Assembly (NCBI RefSeq): GCF_001665395.1
Contig: NZ_LZSG01000015.1
Span: 23,866-87,865, forward strand
Origin: Mycobacterium sp. 1164966.3
GTDB lineage: Bacteria > Actinomycetota > Actinomycetes > Mycobacteriales > Mycobacteriaceae
DNA length: 64,000 nt
Direction: 5' to 3'
Under the pieces are notes generated by a model that was given only the letters and a program-made list of their open reading frames with translations, was not told the DNA's origin and searched no databases. Position numbers and translations under genes: made by a program. How positions within the stretch are numbered: position 1 is the stretch's first letter; every line of letters starts with the position of its first letter. Shown here piece after piece: positions 27,032 through 36,310 of this stretch.

Positions 27032-28429
27032 ATGTCTCGGACCGCCGCGGCTGTCCATCGTGTCATCAAGGCATACGACGTGCGCGGGCTGGTCGGTGAG
27101 GAGATCGACGAGGAGCTGGCCGCCGAGCTGGGCGCGGCATTCGCCAGACTGATGCGTGCCGAGGACGCGCGGCAGGTGGCGATCGGCCACGACATGCGGG
27201 ACAGCTCTCCGTCCCTGGCGGCCGCCTTTGCGGCCGGGGTGACCGGTCAGGGCCTCGACGTGGTGCGGGTCGGGCTGGCCTCCACCGACCAGCTTTACTT
27301 CGCCTCCGGTTTGCTGGATTGTCCCGGCGCGATGTTCACCGCCAGCCACAACCCAGCGGCCTACAACGGCATCAAGTTGTGCCGGGCGGGCGCCAAACCC
27401 GTCGGCGCCGACACCGGCCTTGCCGTCATCCGCGACGAAGTCATCGCGGGCGTCCCGCGCTATGACGGACCGCCCGGAACCAGCTCCGACCAAGATGTGC
27501 TGGCCGACTACGGCGCATACCTGCGCTCACTGGTGGACACCGCCGGCCTGCGCCCGTTGCGGGTGGCGGTCGACGCTGGCAACGGCATGGCGGGCCACAC
27601 CACCCCGGCCGTGCTCGGCGCGATCGACTCGATCACCTTGCTGCCGCTGTACTTCGAGCTGGACGGGTCGTTCCCCAACCACGAAGCCAACCCGCTCGAC
27701 CGGGCGAACCTGGCAGACCTGCAGGCCTACGTCCGCGACACCGGCGCTGACATCGGGCTGGCCTTCGACGGCGACGCCGACCGCTGCTTCGTGGTCGACG
27801 AACGCGGCGAGCCGGTGTCGCCCTCGACGGTGACCAGCCTGGTGGCCGCCCGTGAGCTGAACCGGGAGATCGGCGCCACGATCATCCACAACGTGATCAC
27901 CTCGCGTGCGGTGGCTGAACTGGTCACCGAGCGGGGCGGCACGCCACTGCGCTCACGCGTCGGCCACTCCTATATAAAGGCGCTCATGGCCGACACCGGC
28001 GCGATCTTCGGCGGTGAGCACTCGGCGCATTACTACTTCCGCGATTTCTGGGGCGCGGACTCGGGCATGCTGGCCGCGCTGTACGTGCTGGCCGCCCTCG
28101 GCGAACAGGAGCGCCCGCTGTCCGAGCTGACCGCCGACTATCAACGGTACGAATCGTCCGGCGAGATCAACTTCACCGTGGCCGACGCGGCGCAATGTGT
28201 GGACGCGGTGCTCAAGTCTTTGAGCACCAGGATTCATTCCATCGATCACCTCGACGGGGTGACGGTGGATCTGGGCGACGGCAGCTGGTTCAACCTGCGC
28301 AGCTCCAACACCGAGCCGTTGCTGCGGCTGAATGTGGAAGGCCGCAGCACCGAGGACGTCGACGCGGTGGTGGCGCACGTCAGGGCTCAGATCGCCGCCC
28401 AATCCGCGCCCGAAGGGGCGCTTCCGTGA
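27032..28429 (+). CDS. pmmA: Phosphomannomutase/phosphoglucomutase PmmA
   Basis: Homologue of Rv3257c (also called ManB), interconverting mannose-6-phosphate and mannose-1-phosphate. The 465 residues have the four-domain mutase layout: phospho-Ser105 in TASHNP, the Mg2+ loop DGDADRC (about 248-254), sugar-binding GGEHSAHYYFRD and a phosphate-binding RSSNTEPLLRLN near the C-terminus. It feeds the GDP-mannose pyrophosphorylase encoded at 19.3-20.4 kb. The ATG at 27032 follows AGGAGCC. The stop overlaps the next gene by GTGA. Confidence 0.95.
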   Translation: MSRTAAAVHRVIKAYDVRGLVGEEIDEELAAELGAAFARLMRAEDARQVAIGHDMRDSSPSLAAAFAAGVTGQGLDVVRVGLASTDQLYFASGLLDCPGAMFTASHNPAAYNGIKLCRAGAKPVGADTGLAVIRDEVIAGVPRYDGPPGTSSDQDVLADYGAYLRSLVDTAGLRPLRVAVDAGNGMAGHTTPAVLGAIDSITLLPLYFELDGSFPNHEANPLDRANLADLQAYVRDTGADIGLAFDGDADRCFVVDERGEPVSPSTVTSLVAARELNREIGATIIHNVITSRAVAELVTERGGTPLRSRVGHSYIKALMADTGAIFGGEHSAHYYFRDFWGADSGMLAALYVLAALGEQERPLSELTADYQRYESSGEINFTVADAAQCVDAVLKSLSTRIHSIDHLDGVTVDLGDGSWFNLRSSNTEPLLRLNVEGRSTEDVDAVVAHVRAQIAAQSAPEGALP

Positions 28430-29508
28430 ACACCGCCAGCGCAATCGATCTCGAAGACACCGAGGGTCTGCTGGCCGCCGACCGGCAGGGCCTGTTGCGG
28501 GCCGCGTCGTCGGCCGGCGCGCAGGTGCGTGCGGTAGCCGCCGCCCAAGACGAAGGCGCGCTGCAATCGCTGCGGACCGACGACAGGCCACGAACGGTGA
28601 TCTGGGTGGCCGGCCGCGGTACCGCCGAGACGGCCGGGACCATGCTGGCCGCGACGATGGGCGGTACGGCCGCCGAGCCGATAGTCGTCGCCACCGAGGC
28701 GCCGCCCTGGATCGGGCCGCTGGACGTGCTGGTCGTCGCGGGCGACGACGCGGGCGACCCCGCTCTCGTCGGTGCCGCGGCGACCGGTGTCCGCCGGGGC
28801 GCGCGGGTTGTGGTGGCGACACCGTACGAGGGCCCGCTGCGGGACACCACGGCGGGGCGGGTCGCTGAGCTCTCGCCGCGGCTGTGGGTTCCCGACGAGT
28901 TCGGGCTGTGCCGGTATCTGGCCGTCGGTCTTGCCGCCCTGCAGACCGTGGACCCCAGACTCAGCGTCGATCTGGCGCTGCTCGCCGACGAGCTGGACGC
29001 CGAGGCGCTGCACAACAGCGCGGGCCGTGAGCTGTTCACCAACCCCGCCAAGACACTCGCCGCGCGGATGTCCGGGCGGCGGCTGGCGCTGGCCGGCGAC
29101 AGCGCCCCTACCCTCGCGCTGGCCCGGCACGCCAGTTCGGTGCTGCTGCGCATCGCCGACCAGGTCACTGCCGCCAGCGGGCTGGCCGAAGCGATAGCGG
29201 CGCTGAGCATCGGGGCGGCGGACAGATTCCAGGATCCCGCCGACGCGCTCTTCCACGACGAAGAGATCGACGGTCCGTTGCCGGAGCGGCTGCGCGTGCT
29301 TGCGCTCACGTTGGGCGACGAGCGGCTGGCCGTGGCTGCCCGGGTCGCCGGCCTGCACGACGTCGACCTGGTTTCCGCCGAGGACGTGCCGGATCTGCCG
29401 GACGTAGCCGGCACCTTGCCCGCGCCCACTCGCGCCGAGCAGCAACTGGCTATATTGGCCGTTCGACTTGAGATGGCCGCGGTTTATCTGCGACTGGTGC
29501 GGGGATAG
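28426..29508 (+). CDS. SIS-domain-like protein of the mannose operon (Rv3256c homologue)
   Basis: A 360-residue protein translationally coupled to pmmA (GTGA overlap) and eight bases from manA. It resembles bifunctional phosphoglucose/phosphomannose isomerases: TVIWVAGRGTAETAGTM fits a sugar-isomerase (SIS) fold, and the second half contains FTNPAKTLAARMSGRRLALAG. Key catalytic residues cannot be confirmed by eye. Some mycobacterial annotations call it TobH. Its position between mutase and isomerase genes suggests a role in hexose-phosphate metabolism, which is inference. Confidence 0.85.
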   Translation: MNTASAIDLEDTEGLLAADRQGLLRAASSAGAQVRAVAAAQDEGALQSLRTDDRPRTVIWVAGRGTAETAGTMLAATMGGTAAEPIVVATEAPPWIGPLDVLVVAGDDAGDPALVGAAATGVRRGARVVVATPYEGPLRDTTAGRVAELSPRLWVPDEFGLCRYLAVGLAALQTVDPRLSVDLALLADELDAEALHNSAGRELFTNPAKTLAARMSGRRLALAGDSAPTLALARHASSVLLRIADQVTAASGLAEAIAALSIGAADRFQDPADALFHDEEIDGPLPERLRVLALTLGDERLAVAARVAGLHDVDLVSAEDVPDLPDVAGTLPAPTRAEQQLAILAVRLEMAAVYLRLVRG

Positions 29509-29516
29509 ATACAGAA

Positions 29517-30743
29517 GTGGAACTGCTACGCGGAGCGTTACGGACATACGCGTGGGGATCGCGCACCGATATCGCCGACTTCACCGGGCGCCCTGTTCCC
29601 GCTGCTCATCCCGAGGCCGAACTATGGTTCGGTGCGCACCCCGGCGACCCGGCGTGGCTGGAAACCGCGGACGGCGAAGTGTCGCTGCTGCAGGCGCTGG
29701 TCGCCGATCCGGAAGGCCAGCTGGGCAGCGCGTCCCGGGCCCGGTTCGGCGACGTGCTGCCGTTCCTGGTCAAGGTGCTGGCGGCCGACGAGCCGCTGTC
29801 GCTGCAAGCCCATCCCAGTGCCGAGCAGGCCGTCGAGGGTTACCTGCGGGAAGAGCGACTCGGAATTCCGGTGTCCGCGCCTACCCGCAACTACCGCGAT
29901 ACCAGTCACAAGCCGGAGTTGTTGGTGGCCCTGCAGCCGTTCGAGGCGCTGGCCGGATTTCGTCAGGCCTCGCGTACCACCGACCTGCTGCGCGCGCTTG
30001 CGGTCTCCGACCTCGACCCCTACATCGAATTGCTGAACGACCAGTCCGACGCCGACGGTCTGCGCGCGCTGTTCACCACGTGGATCACCGCGCCCCAGCC
30101 CGACATCGACGTGCTCGTGCCCGCCGTCCTCGACGGGGCCATTCACTACGTCAGTTCTGGCGCAACGGAATTCGAGGCCGAAGCCAAGACCGTCCTGGAG
30201 CTCGGCGAACGCTATCCCGGTGACGCCGGGGTACTGGCCGCGTTGCTGCTCAACCGCATCGACCTGGCCCCCGGAGAGGCGATCTTCCTGTCGGCCGGCA
30301 ATTTGCACACCTACCTGCGTGGCTTCGCGCTGGAGGTAATGGCCAACTCCGACAACGTATTACGCGGCGGCCTCACTCCCAAGCACGTCGATGTGCCAGA
30401 GCTGTTGCGGGTGCTCGACTTCGCCCCGACCGCTGAGGCCGAACTACGCGCGCCGATTCACCGGGACGGACTGTCGCTGGTCTACGACACCCCGACCGAC
30501 GAGTTCGCCGTCTCGTTGCTGGTGCTCGAGGGTGAGAATCTGGGCCACGAGGTCGACGCGTCATCACGCCACGAAGGCCCCCAGATCCTTTTGTGCACAG
30601 AAGGTTCCGCGACGGTGTACGGGAAATCCGACGCGCTCACCCTGGACCGCGGCATGGCGGCCTGGGTAGCCGCCGACGACGGGCCCATCCGTCTACTCGC
30701 GAACCAACCCGCCAAGCTATTCAGGGCGACTGTCGGGCTGTAA
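29517..30743 (+). CDS. manA: Mannose-6-phosphate isomerase, type I
   Basis: Interconverts fructose-6-phosphate and mannose-6-phosphate, the entry to mannose metabolism. The 408-residue cupin enzyme shows the zinc ligands Gln97 and His99 in LQAHPS, Glu135 in SHKPELL and the later His in NLHTYLRG, with the active-site Arg in the same loop. The C-terminal part (to LLANQPAKLFRATVGL) is a second cupin-like domain. The GTG at 29517 is the start. Its end overlaps the convergent FAD oxidoreductase by 27 bases. Confidence 0.94.
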   Translation: MELLRGALRTYAWGSRTDIADFTGRPVPAAHPEAELWFGAHPGDPAWLETADGEVSLLQALVADPEGQLGSASRARFGDVLPFLVKVLAADEPLSLQAHPSAEQAVEGYLREERLGIPVSAPTRNYRDTSHKPELLVALQPFEALAGFRQASRTTDLLRALAVSDLDPYIELLNDQSDADGLRALFTTWITAPQPDIDVLVPAVLDGAIHYVSSGATEFEAEAKTVLELGERYPGDAGVLAALLLNRIDLAPGEAIFLSAGNLHTYLRGFALEVMANSDNVLRGGLTPKHVDVPELLRVLDFAPTAEAELRAPIHRDGLSLVYDTPTDEFAVSLLVLEGENLGHEVDASSRHEGPQILLCTEGSATVYGKSDALTLDRGMAAWVAADDGPIRLLANQPAKLFRATVGL

Positions 30744-32102
30744 AGCGTTCGCGCGGGCTTCCCGTCGTTCGCGAAGCCACAACCGCATGTTGTGCCGGAT
30801 GGCACGGCCGATGATGCGCGGCGGCGGGATCATGTACAGGCTGTCCAGCAGTGAGAAGCGGCGCAAAAACCATTCGGCCAGAACGGGTTCGGTCTCGGCG
30901 GCGCCGAGAAACTGGTCGAACAGGGCACCGGACGGACGCCACCACCACGGGACGGTCTCCGCCTGGGCGTGGTGGAAGGTGATATCGCCGACGGCGTTCA
31001 TCATCCACACCGGATAGGTCGTCTTGGCGGTGGCGCGGTTGAGTACGGCAGCCAACTTGTCGTCGGGGAATTCGAGCGCCCGGCGCAGATGATTGCCCTG
31101 CAGCGACGTCATCGTCATGCCCTGGCCGAAGGTCGGGTTGAAGCTGGCCACGGCATCGCCGAACGGGACGATCCCGATCGGGAAGTGCTCCAGCTTGTCG
31201 TAGCGGCGCCACTTGCTGGCCGGGAAAGCGTGAAATGCCGGTTCTCCCAAGGGTTCCGCCTGCGCCAGGGCGGCGCTGAAATGCGGCGGCAGCAACTGGT
31301 CGGCCAGCGCAAGCATCTCGGGAAACGTCCTCGGCGGTTTGGCGTTGGCCACCCCGAAGGTGGTCAGCACCCAGGTACCGTCCTCGTAGTACAGCATGCC
31401 CAGCCCCAGCGATTCGTCGTGTGAGGCTCCGGCGACCACCACCTTCTCCCGGATCAGCCCGTCGGGGATGCGGAACTGGTGGGTGGCATAGCTGATGCCG
31501 ATGTCCACTATCTCCTCGCGGGGGCGCTGATATCCCCACTGCGTCAACCACACCGGCAGCCGGGTGCCGCGTCCTGCCGCGTCGACCACCAAGTCGGCGG
31601 CGACAAACTCCGAGTCGCCGTTGCTGTCGGGATCAAGCAGCACGCCCGTCACCCGCTGGCGGGTCCGATCGAACCGCGGCTCGAGGACGTGGCGCTGGAT
31701 GACTTCGACGTTCGCGATGTCGAGGACCCGCCGTCGCAGCTGCCATTCCAGATGGGGACGGCTGGGCACGTAGGCGGTGAACTCCTTGCGCAGCGTTTGG
31801 CCCGTCCCCAGGACGTGGCCGGCGGCACCGAGGTAGATGCAGTCCGGCCGGTTCTCCAGCATCGGCACGCCCGCGGCCACCATGTCGGCCAGCAGCCCGG
31901 GAAACAGATTCTCGAACTCCATTGCGCCACGGGCCATCAGCATGTGTAAGTGCCGGTCCTGAGGTACCGCGGTGCGGTTCGCGGGCTCGCTCGGCAGATC
32001 GTCGCGCTCGAATACCGTCACCCGAGAGTAGTAGTTCGATAGCACCCGTGCCGCACACAACCCTGCGATGCTGCCCCCGATGACGACCGCGTGGTCCCGC
32101 AC
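30717..32102 (-). CDS. FAD-dependent oxidoreductase (Rv3254 homologue)
   Basis: A 461-residue flavoprotein of the geranylgeranyl-reductase/aromatic hydroxylase type. The N-terminal Rossmann motif is AVVIGGSIAGLCAARVL, the second FAD motif (GDAVASFNPTFGQGMTM) includes the usual GD pair, and VVDAAGRGTRLPVWL lies between. The substrate is unknown. The GTG at 32102 is chosen because AAGGGGAA lies just upstream and the glycine-rich motif starts within ten residues; GTG at 32123 is the alternative. It is divergent from the APC permease and overlaps manA by 27 bases at its 3' end. Confidence 0.88.
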   Translation of the reverse strand: MRDHAVVIGGSIAGLCAARVLSNYYSRVTVFERDDLPSEPANRTAVPQDRHLHMLMARGAMEFENLFPGLLADMVAAGVPMLENRPDCIYLGAAGHVLGTGQTLRKEFTAYVPSRPHLEWQLRRRVLDIANVEVIQRHVLEPRFDRTRQRVTGVLLDPDSNGDSEFVAADLVVDAAGRGTRLPVWLTQWGYQRPREEIVDIGISYATHQFRIPDGLIREKVVVAGASHDESLGLGMLYYEDGTWVLTTFGVANAKPPRTFPEMLALADQLLPPHFSAALAQAEPLGEPAFHAFPASKWRRYDKLEHFPIGIVPFGDAVASFNPTFGQGMTMTSLQGNHLRRALEFPDDKLAAVLNRATAKTTYPVWMMNAVGDITFHHAQAETVPWWWRPSGALFDQFLGAAETEPVLAEWFLRRFSLLDSLYMIPPPRIIGRAIRHNMRLWLRERREARANALQPDSRPE

Positions 32103-32181
32103 GATTTCCCCTTGATCGCGCACCAACGCGAGGTTACTCGGTACTGTGCCGTCACAACCAGTAATGGAAAGGACACCGCAG

Positions 32182-33693
32182 ATGGCCGGTCGATGGCGCA
32201 CGAAGTCGGTCGAACAGTCAATCGCTGACACCGACGAACCGGGTACGCGGCTACGCAAGGACCTCACCTGGTGGGACCTGGTGGTGTTCGGGGTGGCGGT
32301 GGTGATCGGCGCCGGGATCTTCACGGTCACCGCGTCCACCACCGGCGACATCACCGGCCCGGCAATCTGGATATCGTTCGTGATCGCGGCGATCACGTGT
32401 GCGCTGGCGGCGCTGTGTTACGCGGAATTCGCCTCGACGCTGCCGGTGGCCGGCAGCGCGTACACCTTCTCCTATGCGACCTTCGGTGAGTTCCTCGCCT
32501 GGATCATCGGCTGGAACTTGTTGCTGGAGTTGGCGATCGGCGCGGCGGTGGTGTCTAAAGGCTGGTCGAGCTACTTGGGTACGGTGTTCGGATTCGCCGG
32601 CGGCACGGCCAAGTTGGGCTCGGTGAGCCTGGACTGGGGTGCCCTGGTGATCGTCGGTGTGGTGGCGACGCTGATTGCCCTCGGCACCAAGTTGTCGTCG
32701 CGGTTTTCCGCGGTGGTCACCGGCATCAAGGTGGGAGTGGTGCTGCTGGTCATTGTGGTCGGCGCCTTTTACATCAAGTCGGCCAACTACTCGCCATTCA
32801 TTCCGAAGCCGGAAGCGGGACCAAACGCCCGCGGCATCGACCAGTCGGTGCTGTCGCTGCTGACCGGGGCGCACGGCAGCCACTACGGCTGGTACGGGGT
32901 GCTGGCCGGGGCGTCGATCGTGTTCTTCGCATTCATCGGGTTCGACATCGTGGCCACCATGGCCGAGGAGACCAAGCATCCCCAGCGCGATGTCCCCAAG
33001 GGAATCCTGGCGTCGCTGGCCATCGTGACGGTACTCTACGTCGCGGTCTCCATCGTGCTGTCGGGGATGGTTTCCTACACCCAGCTCAAGACCGTTCCGG
33101 GCGGCGCACACGCGAACCTCTCCACCGCCTTCACCGCCAACGGAGTGCACTGGGCGAGCAAGATCATCGCCGTCGGGGCGTTGGCCGGGTTGACCACGGT
33201 GGTGATGGTCCTGATGCTCGGCCAATGCCGCGTGTTGTTCGCGATGGCCCGCGACGGGCTGCTGCCGCGTCCGTTGGCCAAGACCGGGACGCATGGCACC
33301 CCGGTCCGGATCACCGTGCTCGTGGCCGTTGTGGTGGCCCTGACCGCCTCGGTATTCCCGATCAACAAGCTCGAGGAGATGGTGAACGTCGGAACCCTGT
33401 TCGCGTTCGTGCTCGTCTCCGCCGGGGTTGTGGTGCTGCGTCGAACCCGGCCCGACCTGCCCCGGGGCTTCCGGGCGCCCTGGGTTCCCGCCCTCCCGAT
33501 CGCGTCGATCATCGCGTGTGTCTGGCTGATGGTGAACCTGACCGCTCTGACCTGGGTTCGGTTCGCTGTCTGGCTGGTGGTCGGCACCGCGATCTACCTC
33601 GGTTACGGGGTCCGGCATTCGGTGCAGGGCAAGCGACAGGCAGAAGAGGCCGACAAGGAACCCGACCCGGATACCAGCACGGCCGCCGCGTAG
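32182..33693 (+). CDS. APC-superfamily cationic amino acid permease
   Basis: Homologue of Rv3253c, an inner-membrane transporter of 503 residues with about 12-14 helices. The first helix LVVFGVAVVIGAGIFTVTAS contains the GxGIF substrate/ion site typical of the CAT group. VFFAFIGFDIVATMAEE is the conserved helix 6-8 region of these amino acid permeases. Which amino acid is carried cannot be told. The ATG at 32182 is preferred because GGAAAGGA ends eight bases upstream; ATG at 32164 is also in frame. The charged tail (EEADKEPDPD) is cytosolic. Confidence 0.92.
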   Translation: MAGRWRTKSVEQSIADTDEPGTRLRKDLTWWDLVVFGVAVVIGAGIFTVTASTTGDITGPAIWISFVIAAITCALAALCYAEFASTLPVAGSAYTFSYATFGEFLAWIIGWNLLLELAIGAAVVSKGWSSYLGTVFGFAGGTAKLGSVSLDWGALVIVGVVATLIALGTKLSSRFSAVVTGIKVGVVLLVIVVGAFYIKSANYSPFIPKPEAGPNARGIDQSVLSLLTGAHGSHYGWYGVLAGASIVFFAFIGFDIVATMAEETKHPQRDVPKGILASLAIVTVLYVAVSIVLSGMVSYTQLKTVPGGAHANLSTAFTANGVHWASKIIAVGALAGLTTVVMVLMLGQCRVLFAMARDGLLPRPLAKTGTHGTPVRITVLVAVVVALTASVFPINKLEEMVNVGTLFAFVLVSAGVVVLRRTRPDLPRGFRAPWVPALPIASIIACVWLMVNLTALTWVRFAVWLVVGTAIYLGYGVRHSVQGKRQAEEADKEPDPDTSTAAA

Positions 33694-33707
33694 GAGTTTG
33701 CGTCTAA

Positions 33708-33823
33708 GGCTTTCCGCGTGAAATGGCGGCTTTGCGGGTGAAGCCTGAGCTTTGCGCGTGAATTGGCGGCTTTGGGCGTGTATCTAGGGCGGGGAAATCG
33801 TGATTTTTCCGCCCTGGATACAC
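33708..33823. repeat. GCGTGAA-type repeats and long hairpin upstream of alkB
   Basis: Three short units related to GCGTGAANTGGCGGCTTTG (33717-33780) lead into a long inverted repeat at 33778-33823. Its arms GTGTATCTAGGGCGG and CCGCCCTGGATACAC pair over about 20 positions with one or two mismatches, around a loop containing TCGTGA. It may terminate the permease transcript or be a dispersed repeat. Confidence 0.65.
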
Positions 33824-33887
33824 ACTGAACGCCCTCGGTTCCCGCCAAACCCCTGAGCCCGGAGGTACTTTACAAAGGCACCGTCTA

Positions 33888-33897
33888 TGTCTAGACA
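33888..33897. promoter_or_regulatory. Palindrome in the alkB promoter region (candidate TetR operator)
   Basis: TGTCTAGACA is a perfect 10-base palindrome 64-73 bases upstream of alkB. AlkX/AlkR-type TetR repressors encoded at the end of such operons are known to autoregulate. The assignment of this site to that regulator is inference. Confidence 0.4.
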
Positions 33898-33960
33898 AGA
33901 GACGCAAACGCCGGTATTGTCCAAACTCGACGTGGTGTGACTCACAAGGAGGTTTGGCAT

Positions 33961-35214
33961 ATGACCACACAAATCAGCCCTCAAGCGAAAGCGCTTGAAT
34001 TACCCGAAGTGCCCGCAACAGAGTGGCGCGACAAGAAGCGCTACCTGTGGTTGATGGGGCTCATCGCCCCGACGGCACTGTTCGTGATGCTCCCGATCAT
34101 CTGGGGAATGAACCAGCTCGGCTGGCACACTGCGGCCCAGGTTCCACTGTGGATCGGGCCGATCCTGCTCTACATCCTGCTGCCGATACTCGACGTGTTC
34201 TTCGGCCCCGACGGGCAGAACCCGCCCGACGAGGTGATGGAGCGGCTGGAGAACGACAAGTACTACCGGTACTGCACCTACCTGTACATCCCGTTCCAGT
34301 ACGCGAGCGTGGTACTGGGCGCCTACCTGTTCACCGCATCCAACCTGAGCTGGCTCGGATTTGAGGGCGGCCTGGGCTGGCTGGGCAAGATCGGCCTGGC
34401 GCTCTCGGTCGGCGTGCTCGGCGGCGTCGGGATCAACACCGCCCACGAGATGGGCCACAAGAAGGACTCGCAGGAGCGCTGGCTGTCCAAGATCACCTTG
34501 GCGCAGACCGCCTACGGCCACTTCTACATCGAGCACAACCGTGGCCACCACGTGCGCGTCTCCACCCCGGAGGACCCGGCGTCGTCCCGCTTCGGTGAGA
34601 CGTTCTGGGAGTTCCTGCCCCGCAGCGTGATCGGTAGCGCGCGCTCATCCGTCCACCTCGAAGCGCAGCGGATTCGCCGGCTCGGCAAGAACCCGTGGAA
34701 CCCGAAAACCTACCTCTCCAACGACGTGCTCAACGCGTGGGCGATGTCGGTGGTGCTGTTCGGCGCGCTGATCGCGGTCTTCGGCCCGGCGCTCATCCCG
34801 TTCCTGATCATCCAGGCGGTGTTGGGCTTCTCCCTGCTGGAAGCCGTCAACTACCTCGAGCACTACGGCTTGCTGCGCCAGAAGAACGCCAACGGCCGCT
34901 ACGAGCGCTGCGCCCCGGTGCACAGCTGGAACTCCGACCACATCGTCACCAACCTGTTCCTCTACCACCTGCAGCGGCACAGCGATCACCACGCCAACCC
35001 CACGCGGCGCTACCAGACACTGCGCAGCATGGAAGGCTCGCCCAACCTGCCGAGTGGATACGCGTCGATGATCTCGCTGACGTACTTCCCGCCGCTGTGG
35101 CGCAAGGTCATGGACCACCGGGTGCTGGCGCACTACGACGGCGACATCACCAGGGTGAACCTGCAACCGCGGCTGCGGGAGAAGCTGTTGGCCCGCTATG
35201 GAGCTGCAGCATGA
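33961..35214 (+). CDS. alkB: Alkane 1-monooxygenase AlkB
   Basis: Membrane non-haem di-iron hydroxylase converting n-alkanes to 1-alkanols using electrons from rubredoxin. The 417 residues contain several membrane helices and the histidine boxes HEMGH (162-166), HNRGHH (192-197) and the later LQRHSDHH, plus NYLEHYG typical of AlkB. The ATG at 33961 follows AAGGAGG by eight bases; an upstream in-frame GTG at 33937 lacks such a site. The stop overlaps the first rubredoxin gene (ATGA). Homologous to Rv3252c. Confidence 0.96.
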   Translation: MTTQISPQAKALELPEVPATEWRDKKRYLWLMGLIAPTALFVMLPIIWGMNQLGWHTAAQVPLWIGPILLYILLPILDVFFGPDGQNPPDEVMERLENDKYYRYCTYLYIPFQYASVVLGAYLFTASNLSWLGFEGGLGWLGKIGLALSVGVLGGVGINTAHEMGHKKDSQERWLSKITLAQTAYGHFYIEHNRGHHVRVSTPEDPASSRFGETFWEFLPRSVIGSARSSVHLEAQRIRRLGKNPWNPKTYLSNDVLNAWAMSVVLFGALIAVFGPALIPFLIIQAVLGFSLLEAVNYLEHYGLLRQKNANGRYERCAPVHSWNSDHIVTNLFLYHLQRHSDHHANPTRRYQTLRSMEGSPNLPSGYASMISLTYFPPLWRKVMDHRVLAHYDGDITRVNLQPRLREKLLARYGAAA

Positions 35215-35375
35215 TGGCCGCCTACAAGTGCCCCGTGTGCGACTACGTCTACGACGAGTCCAACGGCGATGCCCGCGAAGGTTTCCCGGCCGGCACGCCC
35301 TGGGAACAGATTCCCGACGAGTGGTGCTGCCCGGACTGCGCGGTCCGCGAAAAGCCAGATTTCGAACCCGTCTGA
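35211..35375 (+). CDS. rubA: Rubredoxin RubA (first of pair)
   Basis: A 54-residue rubredoxin carrying electrons to AlkB. The iron site is formed by Cys7 and Cys10 (KCPVC) and Cys40 and Cys43 (CCPDC); Cys39 is an extra adjacent Cys. The core [10 protein letters not shown] and [14 protein letters not shown] is typical of AlkG-type rubredoxins. The ATG at 35211 overlaps the alkB stop codon by 4 bases, so the two should be co-translated. Homologue of Rv3251c. Confidence 0.95.
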   Translation: MMAAYKCPVCDYVYDESNGDAREGFPAGTPWEQIPDEWCCPDCAVREKPDFEPV

Positions 35376-35388
35376 GAGGAGCAATCAA

Positions 35389-35571
35389 ATGAGTGACTAC
35401 AAGCTGTATCAGTGCGTGCAGTGCGGCTTCGAGTACGACGAGGCCCTGGGCTGGCCGGAAGACGGCATCGCACCCGGCACCCGCTGGGACGACATCCCCG
35501 AGGACTGGAGCTGCCCGGACTGCGGCGCCGCCAAGTCGGACTTCGTGATGGTCGAGGTGGCCCGCCCGTGA
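35389..35571 (+). CDS. rubB: Rubredoxin RubB (second of pair)
   Basis: A 60-residue rubredoxin with Cys9 and Cys12 (QCVQC) and Cys42 and Cys45 (SCPDCG) binding one iron, and [20 protein letters not shown] in between. Pairs of rubredoxins after alkB are common in actinobacteria; usually only one type supports hydroxylation. The ATG at 35389 follows AGAGGAG. The stop overlaps the TetR gene by GTGA. Homologue of Rv3250c. Confidence 0.95.
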   Translation: MSDYKLYQCVQCGFEYDEALGWPEDGIAPGTRWDDIPEDWSCPDCGAAKSDFVMVEVARP

Positions 35572-36218
35572 TCAGCGCCGGCGCCGAGCCCAAAACCGAT
35601 AGTGTCGCGGCTGTGAAGCGTATTCCTTACGCCGAGGCGTCGCGGGCGCTGTTGCGTGACTCGGTGCTGGATGCGATGCGTGACCTGCTGCTGACCCGAG
35701 ACTGGTCTGCGATCACGCTGTCGGACGTGGCGCGCGCCGCGGGCATCAGCAGGCAGACCATCTACAACGAGTTCGGCTCGCGGCAGGGCCTGGCGCAGGG
35801 TTACGCCCTGCGCCTGGCCGACCGCCTCGTCGACACCGTCAGGGGCGGCCTGGAGGCCAACGTCGGCAACATCTACCAATCGTTCCTGGAGGGGTTTCGG
35901 GCCTTCTTCGTCGAGTCGGCGGCGGACCCGTTGGTGATGTCGCTGCTGACCGGCGTCGCCAAGCCCGACCTGCTGCAGCTGATCACCACCGACAGCGGGC
36001 CCATCATCACCCGATCGTCGGCCCGGCTGGCCACGGCCTTCACTCAGACCTGGTTGACCACCAGCGACGATGACGCCAACATGCTGGCGCGCACACTCGT
36101 GCGGCTGTGCCTGAGCTACGTCTCGATGCCGCCGGAGTCGGACCACGACGTCGCGGCCGACCTGGCCCGGTTGATGACGCCGTTCGCGGAGCGCCACGGG
36201 GTCATCAACGTCCCGTGA
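35568..36218 (+). CDS. TetR-family regulator of the alkane operon
   Basis: Homologue of Rv3249c (AlkX/AlkR-like). The 216 residues have an N-terminal helix-turn-helix (about 38-70) with [20 protein letters not shown], followed by an all-helical ligand-binding domain. Family members repress their own alkB operon and respond to alkane-derived fatty acids; this is known from related actinobacteria and inferred here. The GTG at 35568 overlaps the rubB stop by 4 bases. A later in-frame GTG, beginning [10 protein letters not shown], is an alternative start. Confidence 0.92.
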   Translation: MISAGAEPKTDSVAAVKRIPYAEASRALLRDSVLDAMRDLLLTRDWSAITLSDVARAAGISRQTIYNEFGSRQGLAQGYALRLADRLVDTVRGGLEANVGNIYQSFLEGFRAFFVESAADPLVMSLLTGVAKPDLLQLITTDSGPIITRSSARLATAFTQTWLTTSDDDANMLARTLVRLCLSYVSMPPESDHDVAADLARLMTPFAERHGVINVP

Positions 36219-36310
36219 CCGGCACGCGTGGGTGCCGGGACTAGAGTGGCTGACGCTAACGAACTCCGGCCTCTAGCCCGCAAAAGCCCCAAAGAAGGAC
36301 GAACACCCCT

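Noticed and set aside
36219..36310. Possible SAH riboswitch before sahH
   Set aside because: The leader is only about 90 bases and I could not find the conserved pseudoknot-forming elements of that riboswitch; no structure was convincing.
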